A DNA stretch of 64,000 nucleotides. Origin: Carnobacterium gallinarum DSM 4847. GTDB taxonomy: Bacteria > Bacillota > Bacilli > Lactobacillales > Carnobacteriaceae. The notes beneath the pieces are model-generated. The model saw only the letters and a list, made by a program, of their open reading frames with translations, was not told the DNA's origin and made no database searches. This document shows, in pieces, positions 18,422 to 26,807 of the stretch (within the stretch, counting starts at the first letter, position 1; the number at the start of each line of letters is the position of its first letter). The position numbers were made by a program, and so were the translations under genes. Location of the stretch: NCBI RefSeq assembly GCF_000744375.1, contig NZ_JQLU01000005.1, positions 186,001 through 250,000 of the forward strand. Direction: 5' to 3'.

Positions 18422-20449
18422 TTATTCAGCACCATAGATTGTTTGAAGAACAGGTTTCATTTTTTCAATCACAACATGGCTACTTTGACCTTCAATCATT
18501 GCAACCATTAAATAGCTATTTTTATCTGCATCCAGTGCCAATAGGAAACCATTTTCTTTTCCTTTTGTATCTTGCTCTTCTTTCAACTCAGCAGTCCCTG
18601 TCTTCGCCGCAATCTTCCGTCCTGGAATCGCTAAACTACGAGCTGTTCCATTTGGGTCTTCTACAACTTGAATCATAGCCTCTTTCACAAGTGCTGCTGA
18701 TTCAGCCTTAATTGCTTGCTTAGATTTTGCTGTTTTTTGATCCTCTGTTAACTTAGGATAAACTAACATCCCACTATTTGCAAAAGGACTATAAGAAACT
18801 GCTTGTTGGATTGGATTCATTAACAACTGTCCTTGCCCATAGGCTGTATCTGCTAATAAAATATCTGTATTTAAGCCTGATTTATTAGCAACTTGAGCAG
18901 GATCCATGGCAATAGGTACATCAAGTTTTTCACCAAAGACAAATTTACTTAACCCCGCTTCAAAAGTCTTCTGTCCCATTTCTAGCCCTTCTTGAGCAAA
19001 GTATATATTATCTGAATAAATTAAAGCTTGATTCATATTGACTGGTGAAACATCCGATACACGAGTAACAAAATAATTGCCCCAAGATTTATTCTCTTGC
19101 CATTTTAACCCAGAAATATCTCTAGTTTTATCAGCTTTTGTGATTCCTGCATCTAACCCAATTCCAGCAGTAATCGTTTTAAATGTTGAACCAGGCGCAT
19201 AGCCACTAGCATATCTAGCTAAAAATGGAAGATTTTCATTATTAGCATACGCCTCATACTCTTTACTAGAAATTCCGGCAGTCATTAGATTCGGATCATA
19301 AGAAGGTGTACTGACTAATGCTAGTAAGCTACCATCTTGTGGATTCATAATAACTGCTGACCCATTCGTATCACTCAATTGATCAAAAGTTTGCTTTTGT
19401 AACTTGCTATCAATTGTTAACTTAATTGTTTCCCCGTCTTTTTTTTCAGCTTCTTGTAAGACTTTTTTCAAATTGCCATCTTGATCGTTAATGACGATTC
19501 TTCCACCATCTTTACCACGTAATCGTTTTTCAAAAGTAGCTTCTAATCCTGATTTACCAATCACATCACCAACTTTCAATGATGGATTCTTATCAATATC
19601 CTCAGCAGAAACTTCACCAACATAACCGATTAAATGTGCAGCGGCTTGATTAATAGGATAAGAGCGCATTTCTTTTGACGCATATTGAACGCCTTTCATG
19701 ACTGGCGTGTCTCCTTTAGCCCAGACTTTAATTGGGACATATAATTCAGGAGTTACCCATTCAGCAGTCAATTTACTTTCCAAGTTCTCAACTGAAATAG
19801 CAAATTTTTCACTAATGGCTTGCAAGCTTGCTTCTCGTTCCGTACCTTCCCCCAGTTCTTTAGGAATAATTCCCACTTCAGGATATTCAGCTAGTAAAGC
19901 TAAAGGTAAGCTATTTCGATCGATAATTGATCCACGAAGCCCTCTGGTTGTAGTTATATTAATCTTATCTGTTGGTTCCATTTCTGGGAAAATCAAGTGT
20001 GCATTCCAGTCAACTAGAAAACCATCTCCAGCAGATTCTAATGTCGCCTCATATTTCTCTTCTTTCAGTTTACCTAAATCCGTTTCCATATTCAGTGTAT
20101 ACGTCATAGTAAATCCATCTTGCTTTTCAATAGGAGTTACCTTTACATTTGTAATTTTAATATTCTTAGCACCTATTCCATCAAATATAACTAAATATTT
20201 ATCTGCCAAAGAGGTCTTTGTATATCCTGCTTTCTTTAAAGAATCTGATGTAGTTAGCTCACTGATTGTTCCAAAATCTCGCTGACTCAGCGCATTAGTG
20301 AAATCCTCAGCAACTGCAGTTGCGGCACGTTCCCCTTTTTGACTTATATTCCAAAAATAAAAAATCGTTCCCCCGATCATTGTTGCTACCAATACGATTG
20401 AACAAACAATCATTAAAACTAATTTATTTTTATTTTTTGTCTTATGCAA
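18422..20449 (-). CDS. Class B penicillin-binding protein with MecA N-terminal domain (PBP5-like, low-affinity type)
   Basis: A membrane-anchored transpeptidase (675 residues from the TTG at 20449; 678 from the ATG at 20458). One membrane helix (about 12-35) is followed by an NTF2-like MecA_N domain (about 45-155), a dimerisation domain and the transpeptidase domain with all three motifs: STFK (Ser424 in 678-residue numbering), SDN (482-484) and KTG (619-621). Length and layout match enterococcal PBP5, which confers intrinsic beta-lactam tolerance; that phenotype here is inference. The GGAGG site touches the ATG with no spacing but is nine bases from the TTG at codon four, so TTG is the likelier start. 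Peptidoglycan genes follow nearby. Confidence 0.9.
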   Translation of the reverse strand: MHKTKNKNKLVLMIVCSIVLVATMIGGTIFYFWNISQKGERAATAVAEDFTNALSQRDFGTISELTTSDSLKKAGYTKTSLADKYLVIFDGIGAKNIKITNVKVTPIEKQDGFTMTYTLNMETDLGKLKEEKYEATLESAGDGFLVDWNAHLIFPEMEPTDKINITTTRGLRGSIIDRNSLPLALLAEYPEVGIIPKELGEGTEREASLQAISEKFAISVENLESKLTAEWVTPELYVPIKVWAKGDTPVMKGVQYASKEMRSYPINQAAAHLIGYVGEVSAEDIDKNPSLKVGDVIGKSGLEATFEKRLRGKDGGRIVINDQDGNLKKVLQEAEKKDGETIKLTIDSKLQKQTFDQLSDTNGSAVIMNPQDGSLLALVSTPSYDPNLMTAGISSKEYEAYANNENLPFLARYASGYAPGSTFKTITAGIGLDAGITKADKTRDISGLKWQENKSWGNYFVTRVSDVSPVNMNQALIYSDNIYFAQEGLEMGQKTFEAGLSKFVFGEKLDVPIAMDPAQVANKSGLNTDILLADTAYGQGQLLMNPIQQAVSYSPFANSGMLVYPKLTEDQKTAKSKQAIKAESAALVKEAMIQVVEDPNGTARSLAIPGRKIAAKTGTAELKEEQDTKGKENGFLLALDADKNSYLMVAMIEGQSSHVVIEKMKPVLQTIYGAE

Positions 20450-20481
20450 ATTCTCCATCCTCCACTAATTAGTGTCTTTTA

Positions 20482-21168
20482 TTATTGATAGTTTGATTCT
20501 TCTTGATGACGATACTTTTCCATTTTTTGGCTAAATAGCGCACCATTTGTTGGTGGTGTATAAGTAATTGTATTCGCCCCTGCTTCAATTGTTTCTAAAA
20601 TAGATTCTTCTGTTGGACCACCTGTTGCCATAATAGCTATTTCGGGAAATTCTTGTCGGATTTTGCGAACAATCTTAGCTGTATCTGCCCCACCGCTAAC
20701 ATTTAAAATACTAACTCCGGCATCTAGTCGTTCTTTAATATCTGTATACTCTGAAACTATAGTTCCAACAATCGGAATATCAATATTCGCATAAATTTCT
20801 CTAATTGTTTCAAGCGGTGTTGGTGCATTTACAACAACACCAATTGATCCCTGCGCTTCTGCAAATAAACTAATATTTGCGGAACGTTTCCCTTGTGTTA
20901 GTCCACCACCAACTCCTGAGAAGACAGGAATATTCGCAACCATTGTAATACTCTGAATAATTGCTGGATGAGGTGTAAATGGATAAACAGCTATTACTGC
21001 ATCTGCATCATTGTTCGCAATGATCGAAATATCCGTAGTAAAAATAATTGACTTAATCCGCTTGCCAAATACACGCATTCCACTAGCTTCAGCAATCACT
21101 TTAGGAACTTCAATAAGATCTTTTCGTAAATCTGTTGTAATCGTTGGTATTAATTTCTTTTCAGACAT
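20482..21168 (-). CDS. TIM-barrel-like protein, function unknown
   Basis: A 228-residue soluble protein with the alternating strand/helix pattern and glycine-rich ends of a TIM barrel (VFSGVGGG, ILNVSGGADTAKIV, IMATGGPTEESILETIEAGANTITYTPP). The GG/NVSGG stretches resemble phosphate-binding loops of HisA/TrpC-type barrels. Similar proteins in lactic acid bacteria are often just called hydrolases; I cannot assign a reaction. It sits between the PBP5-like gene (32 bases) and the GH73 gene (21 bases), on the same strand, so it is probably in their operon. Confidence 0.6.
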   Translation of the reverse strand: MSEKKLIPTITTDLRKDLIEVPKVIAEASGMRVFGKRIKSIIFTTDISIIANNDADAVIAVYPFTPHPAIIQSITMVANIPVFSGVGGGLTQGKRSANISLFAEAQGSIGVVVNAPTPLETIREIYANIDIPIVGTIVSEYTDIKERLDAGVSILNVSGGADTAKIVRKIRQEFPEIAIMATGGPTEESILETIEAGANTITYTPPTNGALFSQKMEKYRHQEESNYQ

Positions 21169-21189
21169 TCGTTCTCCTCCTAATAACTT

Positions 21190-21819
21190 TTACTGAGCAT
21201 CAAACTGATTTAGCTGATATTGTTGAATTAATTCAATTAATTTTTCTGGATAAGTTGGATCAGTCGCGTAACTACTGGCTTGCAAAGCATAGGCAGCCTC
21301 TTGGTAATTTTTTGACGCTAAAACCGTCGCATATTGTTGTGGGTTCCATGTCGTTCCCTCTGTAAATAATCGAGCATGAGCCTCCATTGATTCCTGCCAA
21401 GTTTCATAAATTCTAAAGCGACCACTGATTTCAATCCACTCTTCATTAACATATTCTTTTGTATTTAACTCAACTGTATTGGACTCTTCGCTACCCTTAA
21501 TACCATAAAAATTATTGTATTTTTTCGATAGTTCACTTTCACCCCAGTTAGACTCTAAAATCGCTTGAGCAATACTGATACTTGGCAACACACCATATTT
21601 TTCCTGTAGGATTTTGGCATAGCCACCAATTTTATCAATAAAAACCTGTTCCTTGTTAATTTCGCTACTCGCCATTTGGCTCACTTCAGTTGGTTTATTC
21701 GACAAAACTGAAAGTGTACCAAAAAAAAGCAAACAGCTAATAAAGATAGCAGCAATGATATAGCTAGGTACTAGCTTGAATGACTTTAGCTGTTTTTGCC
21801 ATTTAGTTTTATTCGCCAC
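21190..21819 (-). CDS. GH73-type endo-beta-N-acetylglucosaminidase, membrane-anchored
   Basis: A 209-residue protein: cytoplasmic basic N-terminus, one membrane segment (about 16-40), then a glucosaminidase domain (about 60-200). ISIAQAILESNWGES holds the predicted catalytic Glu89, and NNFYGIKG is the second family motif. It would cleave the glycan strands of peptidoglycan at the membrane surface. No LysM or other wall-binding repeats are present, unlike AtlA-type autolysins. It is followed by the TIM-barrel and PBP genes on the same strand, fitting a role in wall turnover. Confidence 0.87.
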   Translation of the reverse strand: MANKTKWQKQLKSFKLVPSYIIAAIFISCLLFFGTLSVLSNKPTEVSQMASSEINKEQVFIDKIGGYAKILQEKYGVLPSISIAQAILESNWGESELSKKYNNFYGIKGSEESNTVELNTKEYVNEEWIEISGRFRIYETWQESMEAHARLFTEGTTWNPQQYATVLASKNYQEAAYALQASSYATDPTYPEKLIELIQQYQLNQFDAQ

Positions 21820-21860
21820 TTAATCCCTCCCTTCCATACTCAATTTACTTTAATTAAGCC

Positions 21861-22625
21861 TTATTTTCCTGCTTCTTTTAATTTCGCAATATATTCTTCT
21901 AAACTTAAGTTATTCTCAATAATATAAGCAGCATTTTCTTTTCCAACATAACGGAAATGCCACGATTCATAACTAATCTTTGTTGATGCTTCTTTTGACT
22001 TTGGAAAACGTAAAATAAATCCATAATCTTTCATTGTTTGCATTAACCATTTTTGTGATGCTGTTTGGTCATATTCTGGAATAAGACCTTTTCCTGTTGC
22101 TAACCAATCACTATCTACCATATCTACTGCCAAAGCAGAATGGTGTTCACTTGCTCCTGGGTAAGCCACATAAGCATTGGTTTCTTTTAAAGCTGTCTCA
22201 TAATCTTTTCCTTGATTCAAGTAATCTTGAATCGATTGGTCATAGACCGTTTTTTGTAAATCGATAGAACGATAGGCTGAAATTAACACCATGCTTAAAC
22301 CAGCATTTTTAGCAGCATCCATCCAAGCCGTATAGTCTGGTTCCATTCGTTGATCAATCTGTAACCCATTACTTAGGACCGTTAACGGTATTTCTCTAGA
22401 TGAATCCATAGGGTTATCCGAATTTACTAATAATAAATTCCAATCTGCTGTTGATACATTTGGTAAAACTGGTTCTTTTTTCTCTGGTTCCACTGATGAT
22501 GTAGTTTCAGTACTTGTAGATACTACATTTTTCCCACTTGAATCAGCTGTTCCATCTCCATTTAATGCTTGACACCCTGTTAATAAAACTACCGCGGCGA
22601 GGGAGACTAAAATCTTTTTATTCAT
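21861..22625 (-). CDS. D-alanyl-D-alanine carboxypeptidase lipoprotein (VanY/M15B)
   Basis: A 254-residue lipoprotein: signal peptide with lipobox LLTGC (Cys18), a Ser/Thr-rich linker (about 22-50), then a peptidase M15B domain. Zinc-ligand motifs are present: SEHHSALAVDM (His and Asp of SxHxxGxAxD) and SWHFRY. It should remove the terminal D-Ala from pentapeptide stems outside the membrane. The ATG at 22625 gives a perfect signal peptide; the open frame extends 53 codons further upstream but that part is implausible. It lies 41 bases upstream of the GH73 gene, making a peptidoglycan-processing group with the PBP. Confidence 0.9.
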   Translation of the reverse strand: MNKKILVSLAAVVLLTGCQALNGDGTADSSGKNVVSTSTETTSSVEPEKKEPVLPNVSTADWNLLLVNSDNPMDSSREIPLTVLSNGLQIDQRMEPDYTAWMDAAKNAGLSMVLISAYRSIDLQKTVYDQSIQDYLNQGKDYETALKETNAYVAYPGASEHHSALAVDMVDSDWLATGKGLIPEYDQTASQKWLMQTMKDYGFILRFPKSKEASTKISYESWHFRYVGKENAAYIIENNLSLEEYIAKLKEAGK

Positions 22626-22843
22626 GATAGCTGACCAACTTTCTAAATTAATTAAGTTTCTAAGCAAACTCTTCTGTTTCAAATTCAATAATAACATAAA
22701 CCAGCAACTTTTTATTTTCTTTTTTATGTTATTTGTGTAACATTTATCAATTACAAAATGAACTGAACAACTACAAAACAGCATACCATTTAAACTTTAA
22801 CTTTTTGATAAATCTCTTCTATATTTTTTCCAAAATAAAAAAA

Positions 22844-22871
22844 ACACTAACTAATTTTATTTAGCTAGTGT
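22844..22871 (-). terminator. Terminator of the 177-residue hypothetical gene
   Basis: ACACTAGCTAA/TTAGTTAGTGT hairpin with one G-T mismatch followed by eight Ts on the minus strand. Confidence 0.75.
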
Positions 22872-22886
22872 AAGAATACTGATAAC

Positions 22887-23420
22887 TTAGTATGCAGTTG
22901 GGAATTTCTCATCAATATTTTCATTGAACCATTCTAATAAATCTTGTTTTTCTCGTTCAATTTGCTGCTGGATTACACCTGGTAAACGCAATTCAATCAT
23001 GTCCCGGTAACTCCAAAAATCATAATTCACTGAGATTTTTAATGTTGTTACAGCAGGTTTACGCATCGCCTCTTCATCATCGCTAGAATCATCTCGTTTA
23101 AATTCCAGCTCTGCAATGCCACTATTCGCCCATTTCTTTGCAACATGGAATTTCATATGTTGAAATTCGGAAACAGGATTGGCGGCTACTTCTGGCAGAA
23201 ATAGCGCATTTCGACAAACTTTTTGAACCATCATCCATTCATAATCTGTAAAAAGTAAGGATATTTTTTGCATATTTTCAGTCTTTAAACCTTGTTCACC
23301 TTTTTTCCAACGATCCCAGCTTTGAGGAGTAATCCCTAATTGATCGTGGTAAAAAGCTTTCTCGCTAACAAACTGTTCCTTAATTGCCATTAAAACAATT
23401 TGGACTAATGCTTGATTCAT
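22887..23420 (-). CDS. Conserved-looking hypothetical protein with HTH-like N-terminus
   Basis: A 177-residue soluble acidic protein I do not recognise. The first 60 residues (VSEKAFYHDQLGITPQSWDRWKKGEQGLK) read like a helix-turn-helix of the Cro/XRE type: a loop-helix with W, R and K where DNA contacts are made. The rest contains an acidic stretch (DDSSDDEE) and a C-terminal helix rich in Glu/Gln. AAGGAGG precedes the ATG and it has its own terminator, so it is a monocistronic real gene. A regulatory role is only a guess. Confidence 0.65.
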   Translation of the reverse strand: MNQALVQIVLMAIKEQFVSEKAFYHDQLGITPQSWDRWKKGEQGLKTENMQKISLLFTDYEWMMVQKVCRNALFLPEVAANPVSEFQHMKFHVAKKWANSGIAELEFKRDDSSDDEEAMRKPAVTTLKISVNYDFWSYRDMIELRLPGVIQQQIEREKQDLLEWFNENIDEKFPTAY

Positions 23421-23577
23421 TAAAATTCCTCCTTCATAAAAATGAAAAAATTGATAAATTAAAATAAGTTCTTTCTCTCTATTTTACACTTAATAAGTGA
23501 ACTTTCAACGAATAACCCTTCGTTTCTTCTAATAAAAAAACAGTCTACCCAATTTTCTTGAGAGACCATTTTTAGTA

Positions 23578-24618
23578 TCAACTATCTGAACTTATTTTTT
23601 TCTTTTTCATTCCATTTTGAATGGCTTTTACATCAAGTAAATCTAGTAAAAATACAAAGATTGGAATTCCCACAATCAAACCCCAGATTCCTAAAAAGCG
23701 TTCTGAAAATAGTAAGATGACAAAAGTATAAAAAATCGGCAATTCTGTTTTACTAGACATTAATTTCGGATTTAAAACATACGATTCCAGCGCATGAACC
23801 ACTGCAATCATACCTAAAATATAGATTACATCTGTAAAACCACCAATACTATATCCAATTAAAGCTAATGGAATACAGGAAATAATCGCTCCTGCAACTG
23901 GAATTAAACTTAAGATAAAGACCATAATAGATAAACTAACTAGCTGTGGCAATCCCATAAAGTAAAGTCCTATTGTTGTAATAACGGTATTCACTAAAGC
24001 AATTAGAAATTGTGCTTCTAAAACAACACCAAAGGTTTTAATAAACTTACTACCGAGATAAGCGACATCTTCAGAAAACCAACCAATTTTACTAGTAAAA
24101 AATAGTTTGCTAAAATCTCTCACATGTCCTTCTTCAATTGAAAAGAAAAAACTTAAAATAAAAGATAAAAATAAAGTTGCTCCCATTGAACCAATACTTG
24201 TTAAGTACGTAAACGCTAACCCTAAACCACTTTTTAGTTGATCTTTAATCTCAGATGCATCTAAATTCTGTCCCACCCAGTTTAAAACTACATTGTCTTT
24301 TGCCGGTGATTCATAAAAATGATACACAGATTCAATCATTTGACCTGTTTGATAGATTATTTTTGGGATGTAATGAGTCAATGCAAAATAAAAAAGTGAA
24401 ACAATTAATGCATAGGTTACAACAACTATCAACGTCTGAGGAATTTTAATGTACTGCTGGACAAGCTTCACTAAACGTAAAATTAAAAAAGTGAAAATGA
24501 ATGTTAATAAAATCATACTTAGTGTTTCACGAATTAAATATAAAACCAAACAAATCACTAAAAAGACCGTAAATCGTCTCAAAGACTCATTTGTTTTAAA
24601 CTTTTTCCAAATCTCCAT
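23578..24618 (-). CDS. AI-2E family transporter (UPF0118/PerM)
   Basis: A 346-residue polytopic membrane protein with about eight segments, matching the AI-2E exporter family (formerly UPF0118). Typical landmarks are the long periplasmic-equivalent loop after helix three, the FFFSIEEG motif, and the C-terminal block LSLIPVAGAIISCIPLALIGY and ALESYVLNPKLMSSKTELP. Family members are implicated in autoinducer-2 export or in sodium/proton exchange; which applies here is unknown. It is monocistronic and divergent from the oxidoreductase gene. Confidence 0.87.
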   Translation of the reverse strand: MEIWKKFKTNESLRRFTVFLVICLVLYLIRETLSMILLTFIFTFLILRLVKLVQQYIKIPQTLIVVVTYALIVSLFYFALTHYIPKIIYQTGQMIESVYHFYESPAKDNVVLNWVGQNLDASEIKDQLKSGLGLAFTYLTSIGSMGATLFLSFILSFFFSIEEGHVRDFSKLFFTSKIGWFSEDVAYLGSKFIKTFGVVLEAQFLIALVNTVITTIGLYFMGLPQLVSLSIMVFILSLIPVAGAIISCIPLALIGYSIGGFTDVIYILGMIAVVHALESYVLNPKLMSSKTELPIFYTFVILLFSERFLGIWGLIVGIPIFVFLLDLLDVKAIQNGMKKKKISSDS

Positions 24619-24805
24619 AAATCAAATTCATCTCCTTCTTCAATCATTCTATTTTACCCCACTTATCGTTAGAATAGAACCACTTTTCATTTAATTTAAG
24701 TGAACTCGTTATTTTCTATTGTTCTCCTATCGATTTTTCTTAAATTTTGTTACAATGAAAACGAACACAATTCAAAAAAGGATTGTGAATCTAGGAGGTA
24801 ATCTG

Positions 24806-25774
24806 ATGACAACCGTAAATTGGGCTATTTTAGGCTTAGGATCAATCGCAAAAAGTTTTGCTAGTCGTTTTAATGTAGAAAACGGGCATTTATATGCAGC
24901 TGGGTCACGTTCTTTAGAAAAGGCAACCACGTTTAGTGAAAAATACAACATTGAAAAAGCCTATGGTAATTATGATGAAATGCTCCAAGACGAAAAAATT
25001 GATGTTGTTTATATTGCAACACCTCACAGTCACCATTTTGATTTAATTATTAGTAGTCTTCAGCACGGCAAACATGTTCTTTGTGAAAAAGCCATCACCA
25101 TGAATGGCGTTCAATTACAAACAGCCATAGATTTAGCTAAAGAAAAAGGGCTAATTTTAGCTGAAGCGATGACCATTTATCATATGCCACTTTATCAAAA
25201 GTTAAAAGAGATTTTAGATTCTGGAACACTAGGGAAATTAAAAATGTTACAAGTTTCTTTTGGTAGTCTAAAAGAAACAGATCCAACGAATCGCTTTTAC
25301 AACAAAGAATTAGCTGGTGGTGCTATGCTAGATATTGGTACGTATGCCTTATCTTTCGCTCGCTTTTTCCTAAACAGCCAACCTCACGAGATAGTAACAA
25401 CCATGAATCTTTTTGAAACAGGTGTAGATGAACAATCAGGGATTATCTTAAAAAATGACCGTAATGAAATGGCGGTTGTGTCACTGACGTTTAGAGCCAA
25501 AATGCCAAAACGCGGCATCATTGCTTGTGAAGATGGCTATATTACAGTTGATGACTATCCACGTGGCACAAGCGCAACGATTATTCGTCCAGATGGTTCT
25601 TCAGAAGTACTTGAAGCTGGTGAGAAATCGCAAGCATTAAATTATGAAGCTCAAGAAATGACCAATCGTATCTTAACAAAACAGGGAAATGACTATATTC
25701 AACTTTCTCGTGACGTGATGGAAATTATGGATACAGCTCGTGCTAAATGGGGCTTGCACTACGATTTTGAATAG
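24806..25774 (+). CDS. Gfo/Idh/MocA family oxidoreductase
   Basis: A 322-residue NAD(P)-dependent dehydrogenase: Rossmann fold (about 1-120, ILGLGSIAKSFASRF; the EKAIT motif with its catalytic-type Lys follows at about 95) and a C-terminal alpha/beta dimerisation domain. Family members oxidise sugars, cyclitols or related alcohols; LAB orthologues are often near dihydrodiol or myo-inositol-like dehydrogenases. The ATG at 24806 has AGGAGG nearby; an upstream in-frame extension to 24719 lacks a ribosome site. Monocistronic, ended by a strong terminator. Substrate unknown. Confidence 0.88.
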   Translation: MTTVNWAILGLGSIAKSFASRFNVENGHLYAAGSRSLEKATTFSEKYNIEKAYGNYDEMLQDEKIDVVYIATPHSHHFDLIISSLQHGKHVLCEKAITMNGVQLQTAIDLAKEKGLILAEAMTIYHMPLYQKLKEILDSGTLGKLKMLQVSFGSLKETDPTNRFYNKELAGGAMLDIGTYALSFARFFLNSQPHEIVTTMNLFETGVDEQSGIILKNDRNEMAVVSLTFRAKMPKRGIIACEDGYITVDDYPRGTSATIIRPDGSSEVLEAGEKSQALNYEAQEMTNRILTKQGNDYIQLSRDVMEIMDTARAKWGLHYDFE

Positions 25775-25790
25775 ACTAGATTAACAGAAC

Positions 25791-25829
25791 GACCTCGAAA
25801 AAAACTAAAAAATAGTTTTTTTCGAGGTC
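25791..25829 (+). terminator. Terminator of the Gfo/Idh/MocA gene
   Basis: Seventeen-base arms GACCTCGAAAAAAACTA (25791-25807) and complement (25813-25829), then TTTTT. Confidence 0.85.
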
Positions 25830-25870
25830 TTTTTCTGTATAGAAACTGGTAAAAAACAGTTCCTTTAATT

Positions 25871-26090
25871 TTATTTTTCTTTCAATAATTGAATTATAAT
25901 ACCATATGGATCTTCAATAAATGTCGTTTTCCAGTCTTTGCTGTTTGAATTACTAAAAGAAAATCCAAAGAATCCTACTTTACTTTATTGCAATAATTAA
26001 CAGCACTTTTTCAAAAAGCAAATAAAAATAATTTTCTTTTGATGCTATTGGGATATCTTTCGTTTTCCCAGAGATTTCTTTTCTACCTAC
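25871..26090 (-). pseudogene. Decayed VOC/glyoxalase-family gene remnant
   Basis: No intact gene spans 25830-26102, but minus-strand 25871-25986 reads GFFGFSFSNSNSKDWKT then TFIEDPYGIIIQLLKEK and a stop, the C-terminal strand of a VOC (glyoxalase/bleomycin-resistance) protein where the metal-ligand strand reads DPxGxxxxL. Just upstream a stop interrupts the frame, and a neighbouring frame reads KDIPIASKENYFYLLFEK, suggesting a frameshift. The 5' part has been lost. No start codon or ribosome site remains. Confident that it is dead; moderately confident of the family. Confidence 0.6.
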
Positions 26091-26102
26091 TTTTAATCAA
26101 AA

Positions 26103-26140
26103 AAACACCTCATAAAGCTTAACCAAGCTTTATGAGGTGT
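26103..26140 (-). terminator. Terminator of the liv operon
   Basis: Perfect 17-base arms AACACCTCATAAAGCTT (26103-26119) and complement (26124-26140) with T-runs on both strands; it closes livJHMGF-CBS. Confidence 0.85.
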
Positions 26141-26153
26141 TTTTTATGAGCCA

Positions 26154-26804
26154 TTATTGGCCTTCTTTTAAAATACAAGAACTAACAATATATCCATTCT
26201 CCGTTAGTTTTTGTTTGATTATTTCAAGTTCTAAACTGGCAACTTGAATGACAACTTGAGTTAATCCTTCTTGACGATAAACAGCAATTTGATCGATACT
26301 CATATTTTCTTCAGTAAATAAATGTGTCAGTTTTTCTAAAATCCCCGTATGATCTTCCGTGATATCAACCACCACACGGGTTCCTTGATTATAGTAGCCT
26401 AGTAGATCAAGAAATGCAGCAAAGATATCTTTTTCAGTGATAATCCCAATAATTTGATTATCCGCTGTAACAACTGGTAAAACACTAATTTGATTTTTAC
26501 GCATTGTATCTGCCGCTTCTTCTAGTAAAGCATCCGATGTGATTGTCACAACTTTCTTCAACATAATATCGCCAACGACTGTCTTAGTTAATAAATAGTT
26601 CATTTCATGAATACTTAAACTTGTTGCGCTTGAAGGAGAGTTTGCTTGAATAACTCCTTCTGATACTAAACCTATTAATTTTCCTGACTCAACAACTGGC
26701 AAACGATGAATGTTATGCTCTTTCATCAAATCTAAGGCTTCTAAAACTCGTGTTGTTTTAGAAATAGTTACGACATTTGTTGTCATATAATTTTTTACAT
26801 ACAT
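26154..26804 (-). CDS. CBS-pair plus ACT domain protein (AcuB-like), liv operon
   Basis: A 216-residue cytosolic protein: CBS motif 1 (about 7-60, NYMTTNVVTISKTTRVLEALDLM), CBS motif 2 (about 77-130) and a C-terminal ACT-like domain (about 140-210, TRVVVDITEDHTGILEKLTHLF). CBS pairs bind adenosyl nucleotides; ACT domains bind amino acids. It is the last gene of the branched-chain amino acid uptake operon; the final codons of livF (CTA GGA GGA TAA) provide its ribosome site. A sensor coupling amino acid and energy state to uptake is plausible but is inference. Confidence 0.88.
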   Translation of the reverse strand: MYVKNYMTTNVVTISKTTRVLEALDLMKEHNIHRLPVVESGKLIGLVSEGVIQANSPSSATSLSIHEMNYLLTKTVVGDIMLKKVVTITSDALLEEAADTMRKNQISVLPVVTADNQIIGIITEKDIFAAFLDLLGYYNQGTRVVVDITEDHTGILEKLTHLFTEENMSIDQIAVYRQEGLTQVVIQVASLELEIIKQKLTENGYIVSSCILKEGQ

Positions 26805-26807
26805 GCT

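Noticed and set aside
19698-20285. Long open frame on the plus strand opposite the PBP5-like gene
   Set aside because: It lies wholly antisense to a gene with intact catalytic motifs, has no ribosome site, and its product is low-complexity Ser/Val/Pro-rich, as expected from complementing AT-rich coding sequence.
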